Assembly: GCA_964384825.1 (NCBI GenBank)
Contig: CAYLMM010000098.1
Location: forward strand, 1 to 5,148
Origin: CAYLMM01 sp964384825
Lineage (GTDB): Bacteria; Krumholzibacteriota; Krumholzibacteriia; LZORAL124-64-63
Reading direction: 5' to 3'
DNA: 5,148 bases
Part shown: positions 1 through 4,228 of the stretch, piece by piece
How positions within the stretch are numbered: the stretch's first letter is position 1
Layout: each line of letters opens with the position of its first letter
Translations under genes and position numbers: made by a program
Notes under the pieces: generated by a model
Seen by the model: the letters and a program-made list of their open reading frames with translations, nothing else
The model's database searches: none
What the model was told of the DNA's origin: nothing

Positions 1-2
1 CG

Positions 3-758
3 CGCTTCGTCGACGAGGCCGGCATCGTGCAGGACGGCTTCAGCTTCCAGGCCGGAGCCGGCGGCACCAGCCTGTCCTTCGGCCTCTACCTGCGCGACAT
101 GATGCGCGAGCGGAACATCAAGGCCCGCTTCATCCAGGGCGGCACGACGAAGTTCCTGGTCGACATGCTCGAGGACGGGCTGGCCGACTACATCATCGAC
201 GGCCAGACCTTCGATCTCGAGGCCGTGCGCTCGATGCGCGAGAACCCCAATCACATCGCCCTGACCCCGGACGAATGCTATAACTGGCACGGCAAGGGCA
301 TCTTCGCCTCGATGATCGACGTGATCGTGCTCGGGGCCACCGAGGTCGACGCGCACTTCAACGCCAACGTCGTGACCCACACCGACGGCCGGCTGATGCA
401 CGGCATCGGCGGCTGGCAGAACTGCCTGTTCAGCAAGTGCACGATTTTGCCCATTCCGAGCTACCGCAACCGCACGCCGGTGATCGTGGACGACGTCACG
501 ACCCTGGTCGGCCCGGGCGAGATGATCGACGTGATCGTCACCGAGCGCGGCATCGCCATCAATCCGCTGCGCGAAGACCTGCGGGCCAAGCTGCGCGGGT
601 CGAACCTGCCGATCCGCGAACTCGCCGACATCAAGGCCGAGGTCGAGGATATCTGCGGCGGGAAGCCGGCCAAGCCGGAATTGGACGAGAAGGTCGTGGC
701 GGCCATCAAGTGGGTCGACGGGACGGTGATCGATTGCGTGAGGGCGGTGAAGGGCTAG
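3..758 (+). CDS. citF: Citrate lyase alpha subunit (citrate:acetyl-ACP transferase), 5'-truncated by the window
   Basis: This is the C-terminal 251 residues of CitF; the frame is open to the window edge and ends at TAG 756-758. Enterobacterial CitF is about 510 aa, so roughly half is missing. CitF swaps acetyl for citrate on the acyl-carrier subunit (EC 2.8.3.10). CitE then cleaves citryl-ACP to oxaloacetate and acetyl-ACP, in the cytoplasm. Visible CoA-transferase signatures are the Gly-rich FQAGAGG (fragment residues 15-21), FDLEAV (about 70-75), GATEVDAHFNANV (111-123, containing the conserved Glu), and IVDDVTTLVGPGE followed by ERGIAINP. The C-terminus, DGTVIDCVRAV, also fits the family. 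The loop after GATEVD reads GIGGWQN, where I recall GSGGHSD in enterobacterial CitF. No further gene follows before the terminator, so citF is probably last in its operon; citC/D/E would lie upstream, outside the window. Family assignment is firm. Confidence 0.93.
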   Translation, partial: RFVDEAGIVQDGFSFQAGAGGTSLSFGLYLRDMMRERNIKARFIQGGTTKFLVDMLEDGLADYIIDGQTFDLEAVRSMRENPNHIALTPDECYNWHGKGIFASMIDVIVLGATEVDAHFNANVVTHTDGRLMHGIGGWQNCLFSKCTILPIPSYRNRTPVIVDDVTTLVGPGEMIDVIVTERGIAINPLREDLRAKLRGSNLPIRELADIKAEVEDICGGKPAKPELDEKVVAAIKWVDGTVIDCVRAVKG

Positions 759-788
759 AGCTGCGCTCCGACATGGAGGATCGGTCGA

Positions 789-820
789 GGGGGTCCGCGG
801 GAGCGGGCCCCCTTGGTTTA
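789..820 (+). terminator. Rho-independent-type terminator of the citF transcript
   Basis: GGGGGTCCGC (789-798) pairs with GCGGGCCCCC (803-812), giving ten base pairs with one G-U wobble around a GGGA tetraloop. An interrupted T-rich tail (TTGGTTTAT) follows. It lies 30 bases after the citF stop. The tail is weak, but the stem is very stable. Read on the minus strand the hairpin is followed by CTCGACC, with no T-run, so it is a poorer terminator for the converging gene. Confidence 0.7.
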
Positions 821-848
821 TGCGTTCCGGAAGAGTAGCGGGCGGCAA

Positions 849-1445
849 TCAGCGGAACACGGCCTTGATCCGGCCCCAGGGACTCGGCCGGTTTTCTACC
901 GCCGGACCGCCGAGCTGGATGTAGTTCCAGTATTCGCCCTGTTGCGGCATCGCGGCCAGGTTGCTGGGCGGTCGGGGACATCCCGCGGGCGTCGTGTCGG
1001 CGACCCAGGCGTTGAATTCGGCCAGTACGACGGGTTGCTCCAACCTGATGGTACCGGCGATCGGTTCGAACCAGAGAACCAGGTGGTATCCGGGATCTCC
1101 CGGGCAACCCAGACTGGTGGCGAAGTCCCACCCGCCGATGAAATCCGAAGCCTGAACCCAGTGCGGGTCTTCGAAGTCGATGAGGTCGTGAGCGGTTCCG
1201 TAATGATGGACCAGATCGCATTCCAGGCATGATCCGCCGAGGCCGAAACCCACGCGTCCGATCTCTTCGCCCGGGAAGTCCGGAGTCAGGATCAGCTTGA
1301 CCACCGCGCTCGTGTCGAAGGTGATCTCGTTGATGGTCGCGGGATCGTCGTCGGTATCGATGTCCAGCAGGATCTCGTAGGCGCAGACCGGGACGGCGGC
1401 GATCATCAGAAACGCGGCGGCCAGCAGCGTGCGGCGCGAAATCAT
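849..1445 (-). CDS. Small secreted four-cysteine protein of unknown function with Tat-like signal peptide
   Basis: The product is 198 residues. The start at 1445 is chosen because AAGGAGGG sits six bases upstream and because the protein then opens directly with a signal peptide; the frame continues upstream but has no ribosome site there. Residues 1-22 have a short n-region with SRRTLL (3-8), close to the twin-arginine consensus S/T-R-R-x-F-L-K, a hydrophobic core, and a plausible cleavage site VCA|YE. Cys21 is preceded by Val, which does not fit a lipobox. The mature part is acidic at first (DIDTDDD, 28-34), then shows alternating hydrophobic segments suggesting a beta-rich fold. It has cysteines at 73, 76 (SCLEC), 114 and 156 and many aromatics. 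No C-terminal anchor or sorting domain is seen. It lies 121 bases downstream of the 360-aa secreted-protein gene and may be cotranscribed with it. I do not recognise the family. That it is a real exported protein is well supported; its function is unknown. Confidence 0.8.
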   Translation of the reverse strand: MISRRTLLAAAFLMIAAVPVCAYEILLDIDTDDDPATINEITFDTSAVVKLILTPDFPGEEIGRVGFGLGGSCLECDLVHHYGTAHDLIDFEDPHWVQASDFIGGWDFATSLGCPGDPGYHLVLWFEPIAGTIRLEQPVVLAEFNAWVADTTPAGCPRPPSNLAAMPQQGEYWNYIQLGGPAVENRPSPWGRIKAVFR

Positions 1446-1451
1446 GATCTT

Positions 1452-1459
1452 CCCTCCTT
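1452..1459 (-). promoter_or_regulatory. Shine-Dalgarno site fixing the start of the 198-aa secreted protein
   Basis: On the minus strand AAGGAGGG lies six bases before the ATG at 1445-1443. It decides against the longer frame that begins with TTG at 1538, and against an internal ATG at 1529; neither has a comparable site. Confidence 0.8.
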
Positions 1460-1566
1460 CTCGGGCCTGCGCGACATGGTGCGTATTGATGTTGGCCGGG
1501 GGAATCGCAACCGCGATGACCAGGATCATACTTGCCAAGGAATGTTCAGGGCCGACGAAACGCCAT

Positions 1567-2649
1567 CTATTTCACCAGCACCATCGGCCTCGACTGGCTG
1601 CTTCCCTTCGCATCGACCCGGTAGAAATACGTCCCCGCCGCCACCGCGCGGCCGGCGTCGTCGCGGCCGTTCCAACTCGCCTCATGCCGCCCCGGCCCGA
1701 ACCCCACGCCATCGAGCAACGTAGCCACCAGCCGTCCGCCCACGTCATAAACCCGAAGCGTCACCGGCGATGCCTCGCCCAGCGTGAAGGCTATCGTGGT
1801 TCGCGGATTGAACGGATTCGGCGCGTTCTGGTGGAGTTGTAATATCCGTGCCGCCGGCACCCCGGTCACCCCGTCCCCAAACGCCCCCGATTCCGAGGTG
1901 AACAGCACTCCTTCCGACGCGGTCAGCGAGGTGATGCGCAGCCCGTCGGTGAAGTCGATGTCGCCGTCGCCGGTCACCCAGCCGTTGCCGGTGTTGAAAT
2001 CGACCGACCATGTCATGCCGCTCCAGATGCCCAGCTTCACCTGGTGGTTGTATTGCACCGGGTTGTTCAGGGTCGCTCCGGGGGCGACCAGTTCCACGAC
2101 CAGGGTGAAGTCCTCGTTCACCACGATCGTGTTGGATTCATCGACGCCCACTGCAAGCAGGCCGGTCCCGAATCTCAAGGGCCCGAAATACGCGTCGCAC
2201 TGGGCCTGGGCGCCGGCGCCCACGTTGGAGCTGATCGTACCCTGCATGATGCCGGTCATCGTCGCGAACAGGCCGTCCGGGTGGTATCCGGCCGGACAGG
2301 TGAATGTGACCTGGTCGTAGAAATCCGCGGCGTTGACCCGGCCCGTGCCGACCGCAGTGTACGGCCAGGGCTCGAATTTCTCGCCGTGGGAGTGCGCGGA
2401 CGCGCTGATCGACCGGTCCATCATGTCGACGACGAACGAGGCCGTGCCGTAGTTGCCGTAATAGCCGGTCATGGTGTAGGAGCCGTCGACGTAGACCTGG
2501 TCCTGCCATGTCTGGTCGCCGTAGACCGGGGCGCCTTCGGCACCGCCGGCGGTGACGTAGTAATCGAAGCTGACGAAGTAGGCCGCCGCCATCGCGGGCG
2601 ACAGGGCCAGCAATGCGGCCGCGACCAGGCAGATGCGCAGGATATTCAT
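1567..2649 (-). CDS. Secreted protein with C-terminal FlgD-like/type A sorting domain
   Basis: The product is 360 residues. The start at 2649 follows AGGGGG at a six-base spacing and begins a clear Sec signal peptide (residues 1 to about 23, core LVAAALLALSPAMAAA). Residues 24-265 form an unassigned beta-rich region full of Gly, Tyr, Thr and Asp, including HSHGEKFEPWPY (86-97), two cysteines (118, 151), and GDGDIDFTDG (227-236) followed by a stretch whose style recalls the end of PEP-CTERM-type surface proteins. From about 269 to 360 is the sorting-type Ig fold: LHQNAPNPFNPRT, then FTL, PVTLRVYDVGGRLV, GRHEASWNGRDDAGRAVAAGTYFYR, ending in MVLVK. In Bacteroidota such domains direct export through the type IX system and are removed. 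In candidate phyla of the same superphylum they are common on secreted proteins, but the route is less certain. Substrate and role are unknown. The final domain is assigned with high confidence, the rest is not. Confidence 0.88.
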   Translation of the reverse strand: MNILRICLVAAALLALSPAMAAAYFVSFDYYVTAGGAEGAPVYGDQTWQDQVYVDGSYTMTGYYGNYGTASFVVDMMDRSISASAHSHGEKFEPWPYTAVGTGRVNAADFYDQVTFTCPAGYHPDGLFATMTGIMQGTISSNVGAGAQAQCDAYFGPLRFGTGLLAVGVDESNTIVVNEDFTLVVELVAPGATLNNPVQYNHQVKLGIWSGMTWSVDFNTGNGWVTGDGDIDFTDGLRITSLTASEGVLFTSESGAFGDGVTGVPAARILQLHQNAPNPFNPRTTIAFTLGEASPVTLRVYDVGGRLVATLLDGVGFGPGRHEASWNGRDDAGRAVAAGTYFYRVDAKGSSQSRPMVLVK

Positions 2650-2655
2650 GGTGAT

Positions 2656-2661
2656 CCCCCT
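2656..2661 (-). promoter_or_regulatory. Shine-Dalgarno site fixing the start of the 360-aa secreted protein
   Basis: AGGGGG on the minus strand lies six bases before the ATG at 2649-2647. The frame stays open a further 627 bases upstream, antisense to the DJ-1-family gene, but this site plus the immediate signal peptide place the true start here. Confidence 0.7.
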
Positions 2662-2668
2662 GTTCCGC

Positions 2669-2697
2669 CGGGATCCGGCCTGAATCCAAGGATCCCG
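2669..2697 (-). repeat. Leader hairpin just upstream of the ribosome site
   Basis: CGGGATCC (2669-2676) and GGATCCCG (2690-2697) are perfect inverted repeats: eight base pairs with a 13-base loop. In the minus-strand transcript the stem ends seven bases before the Shine-Dalgarno site, so folding could influence translation. Pairing is seen in the sequence; the role is inferred. Confidence 0.45.
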
Positions 2698-2707
2698 ACG
2701 CCCCCCT

Positions 2708-2725
2708 GACCGGTCCCCACCGGTC
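2708..2725 (-). repeat. Second leader hairpin, seven-base-pair stem with four-base loop
   Basis: GACCGGT (2708-2714) and ACCGGTC (2719-2725) are perfect inverted repeats around CCCC (GGGG in the minus-strand RNA). Because ACCGGT is itself palindromic, the same bases also form a direct repeat and could be a DNA-binding site instead. No T-run follows, so it is not an evident terminator. Confidence 0.4.
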
Positions 2726-2744
2726 GGAACGACTCTTATGCGGC

Positions 2745-2773
2745 AGTATAGCATACTTGAACCGTCTTGTTCA
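2745..2773 (-). promoter_or_regulatory. Candidate sigma70-type promoter for the 360-aa secreted protein
   Basis: Read on the minus strand: TGAACA (2773-2768, four of six matches to TTGACA), a 17-base spacer, then TATACT (2750-2745, five of six matches to TATAAT). TGC directly before the -10 makes it an extended -10. Transcription would start near 2738, giving a leader of about 90 bases that includes both hairpins. It is the best-scoring promoter I see in the window, but it is judged by eye and assumes an ordinary housekeeping sigma factor. Confidence 0.5.
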
Positions 2774-2810
2774 TGGGGGAGGCGGGTCCGCGAGGGGGAT
2801 GGCGATTCCA

Positions 2811-2839
2811 TCGACCGGGCGAAACCGGCGTGATAGACT
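2811..2839 (+). promoter_or_regulatory. Candidate promoter for the DJ-1/CPBP gene pair
   Basis: TCGACC (2811-2816), a 17-base spacer and TAGACT (2834-2839) preceded by TGA, an extended -10. Each hexamer matches consensus at four of six positions. The predicted start near 2846 falls on the ribosome site and leaves a leader of only about 14 bases, which is short. A start further upstream is therefore possible. Confidence 0.3.
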
Positions 2840-2844
2840 GCCGC

Positions 2845-2850
2845 GGGAGG
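2845..2850 (+). promoter_or_regulatory. Shine-Dalgarno site fixing the DJ-1-family start
   Basis: GGGAGG is followed nine bases later by the ATG at 2860. The frame is open upstream to an ATG at 2767, but those extra 31 residues are not family-like and lack a ribosome site. The protein beginning MKPVLLLL starts on the first beta strand expected for this fold. Confidence 0.75.
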
Positions 2851-2859
2851 AAAACGACC

Positions 2860-3447
2860 ATGAAACCTGTCCTTCTGCTCCTCTGCCGCGGCGTCGAGAT
2901 CTACGAGGCCGCCGCCTTCCACGACGTTCTCGGCTGGTCCGGCGCCGAAGGCGGCCCCGAGGTCCCGGTGGCGACCGTGGGCCTGCAATCCGAGGTATGC
3001 TGCACCTTCGGCCTGAAGATCCGGCCCGACCGTCTGCTCTCCGATGTCGATCCGGCCGATTTCTCGGCTCTGGCCGTGCCCGGCGGCTTCGAGGACCACG
3101 GATATTACAAAGACGCCTACTGCGAACCTGTCGCCGCGCTGATCCGGGCCTTCGTCGCGGACGGCAAGCCCGTCGCTTCGATCTGCGTCGGCGCCCTGCC
3201 GTTGGCCAACGCCGGGGTCCTGCGCGGTCGCCGCGCCACGACCTACCACCTCGACGGCGGCCGCCGTCTGGCCCAATTGGCCGAGTTCGGGGTCGAGGTC
3301 GTCGACGAGTCCCTGGTGCGCGACGGTAATATCACCACCTCATCATCGCCGGAAACCGCCGTGGACGTGGCCTTCGCGCTGCTCGAACGGCTGACCGACG
3401 CCGGGAACGCGACCATGGTGCGGGGGAGGATGGGATTCGGGCCATGA
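2860..3447 (+). CDS. DJ-1/PfpI family protein (class I glutamine amidotransferase-like fold)
   Basis: The product is 195 residues, a usual length for a single-domain cytoplasmic DJ-1/PfpI protein. It opens with strand KPVLLLLCRGVEIYE; Glu16 is at the position of the conserved acid that hydrogen-bonds the catalytic cysteine. ALAVPGGFEDHGYY (70-83) is the PGG loop. ASICVGALPLANAGVLRGRRATTYHL (106-131) carries the nucleophile elbow with Cys109, and His130 follows in the TYH variant of the common THW motif. VVDESLVRDGNITTSSSPETAVDVAFALLE (147-176) matches the family's C-terminal strand and helix. Members include chaperones, deglycase/glyoxalase-like enzymes, isocyanide hydratases and proteases; the sequence does not say which. 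There is no AraC-type DNA-binding domain, so it is not a fused regulator. It overlaps the next gene by four bases, so the two are likely translationally coupled. Family assignment is strong, the reaction is unknown. Confidence 0.92.
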   Translation: MKPVLLLLCRGVEIYEAAAFHDVLGWSGAEGGPEVPVATVGLQSEVCCTFGLKIRPDRLLSDVDPADFSALAVPGGFEDHGYYKDAYCEPVAALIRAFVADGKPVASICVGALPLANAGVLRGRRATTYHLDGGRRLAQLAEFGVEVVDESLVRDGNITTSSSPETAVDVAFALLERLTDAGNATMVRGRMGFGP

Positions 3448-4070
3448 CGACGCCCTCCCCCCGCCGCCTCCTGCCCGCCGCCATTCCCTACGCCGCCGTC
3501 CTGATCGGCATGTATTGGCAACGCAGCGTCTGGCTTACGATGGGCCTGTACCATCTCGGCGCCGTGGCGGTGATGCTGGCGACCCCGAACGGCCCCGGCC
3601 GGCGCGCCCTGGTGCGCGGATGGCGCCGCGGCCCGGGCCTGGGCCTGGCCGCGGTCTGCGCGTTGAGCGGAACGAGCATCTACCTGGCGTTCCCCTGGGC
3701 CGACGCGACCCCGGCCGGCATGGCCGCCGCCCTGGCCGATTTCGGCGTCCGCGGCGCCGGTTTCTGGCTGCTCGGCGCCTGGTACGTGGCGGTCACGCCG
3801 TGGATCGAGGAGCTGTTCTGGCGCGGGCGACTGGCGTCCTGCAAGCGCGGCCCCGACGCCTCGGACACCCTGTTCGCCGGCTACCACGTTCTGGTGCTGC
3901 TGAAGTTCCTGCATTGGCCCTGGGTGGCGCTGGCCTTCGTGTCGCTGGCGGCGGCCGCCTGGGTCTGGCGCTGGGCGATGAGGGCGACCGGCGGCCTGGC
4001 GATGCCGGTGCTGACCCATGCCGTGGCGGACCTAAGTACGATGATCGCAGTGTATATGTTGATGGCATGA
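3444..4070 (+). CDS. CPBP family intramembrane metalloprotease (CAAX protease/Abi-like)
   Basis: The product is 208 residues, mostly hydrophobic, with about six membrane segments (around 11-25, 30-47, 66-84, 104-120, 142-157 and 158-176) and a possible seventh at the C-terminus. All three motifs of the glutamic-type CPBP family are visible: EELFWR (122-127, the EExxxR motif), FAGYH (144-148, FxxxH) and HAVAD (192-196, HxxxN/D). The catalytic set thus looks intact: Glu122/Glu123, His148 and His192. Eukaryotic relatives trim prenylated CAAX proteins. Bacterial members process membrane or peptide substrates, and some protect against self-made bacteriocins, but the partner here cannot be read from sequence. 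The ATG sits inside ATGA, overlapping the stop of the DJ-1-family gene, with AGGATGGGA upstream as a possible ribosome site. Length is near the short end for the family but nothing appears missing. Confidence 0.85.
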   Translation: MTTPSPRRLLPAAIPYAAVLIGMYWQRSVWLTMGLYHLGAVAVMLATPNGPGRRALVRGWRRGPGLGLAAVCALSGTSIYLAFPWADATPAGMAAALADFGVRGAGFWLLGAWYVAVTPWIEELFWRGRLASCKRGPDASDTLFAGYHVLVLLKFLHWPWVALAFVSLAAAAWVWRWAMRATGGLAMPVLTHAVADLSTMIAVYMLMA

Positions 4071-4118
4071 ACACGGGGCGGCCGCCCTCCGGCCGCGGGT
4101 TTCGCTTCGGGCCGTGTT
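4070..4118 (+). terminator. Nested hairpin after the CPBP gene, probable terminator
   Basis: The inner stem GCGGCCG (4078-4084) pairs with CGGCCGC (4090-4096) around CCCTC and is followed by GGGTTTCG, only a short T-run. An outer stem AACACGG (4070-4076) pairs with CCGTGTT (4112-4118). The first outer base is the last base of the CPBP stop codon. Pairing is exact; termination is inferred and uncertain because of the weak T tract. Confidence 0.42.
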
Positions 4119-4145
4119 GCCGGCGCCACGACGCGTGAGTAGACT
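4117..4145 (+). promoter_or_regulatory. Candidate promoter for the MBL/beta-CASP gene
   Basis: TTGCCG (4117-4122, four of six matches to TTGACA), a 17-base spacer and TAGACT (4140-4145, four of six). Transcription would start near 4152 and give a leader of about 77 bases. The leader contains the inverted repeat CGGCGG (4180-4185)/CCGCCG (4194-4199). The -35 overlaps the descending arm of the preceding hairpin. The same -10 hexamer occurs before the DJ-1-family gene. Confidence 0.38.
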
Positions 4146-4217
4146 TCATTCGGTCGCGATCCATGCACAAGGCGGGGAACGGCGGTGCCATTTCCGCCGG
4201 CCGCCGTCGCTTCGACC

Positions 4218-4223
4218 GGGAGG
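4218..4223 (+). promoter_or_regulatory. Shine-Dalgarno site of the MBL/beta-CASP gene
   Basis: GGGAGG lies five bases before ATG 4229. The protein then starts exactly at the first conserved strand of the metallo-beta-lactamase fold, so this start is favoured. Confidence 0.7.
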
Positions 4224-4228
4224 CTCCG

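Noticed and set aside
706..1232. Frames of 139 and 174 residues on both strands over the 198-aa gene and the citF end
   Set aside because: Their composition is Arg/Pro/Gly/Ser-rich with no domain; the plus-strand one would have to start inside the citF terminator.
1440..1450. Lipoprotein signal for the 198-aa protein, because of a cysteine at residue 21
   Set aside because: The residues before it are Val-Pro-Val; a small residue (Gly, Ala or Ser) is expected at -1 of a lipobox.
1504..1530. Possible terminator (ATCGC/GCGAT stem) or promoter (TATGAT) between the two secreted-protein genes
   Set aside because: The stem is only five base pairs with no T-run, and the TATGAT hexamer on the minus strand has no acceptable -35 at the right distance.
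1446..1538. Upstream start for the 198-aa protein, adding a hydrophobic stretch (MILVIAVAI)
   Set aside because: The first codon would be TTG, no ribosome site precedes it or the ATG at 1529, and the Tat-like signal would become internal. AAGGAGGG before 1445 is decisive.
1784..2709. Plus-strand frames opposite the 360-aa secreted protein
   Set aside because: They read antisense to a gene with a signal peptide and an unmistakable C-terminal domain, and have no motif of their own.
2767..2859. Upstream ATG for the DJ-1-family protein adding 31 residues
   Set aside because: The added part is Gly/Arg-rich and not family-like, and the start at 2860 has GGGAGG and begins at the first strand of the fold.
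2650..3276. N-terminal extension of the 360-aa secreted protein, 209 more residues in frame
   Set aside because: It runs antisense through the well-supported DJ-1-family gene, would bury a clear signal peptide inside a protein, and ignores the ribosome site at 2656-2661. It reflects the scarcity of stop codons in high-GC DNA.
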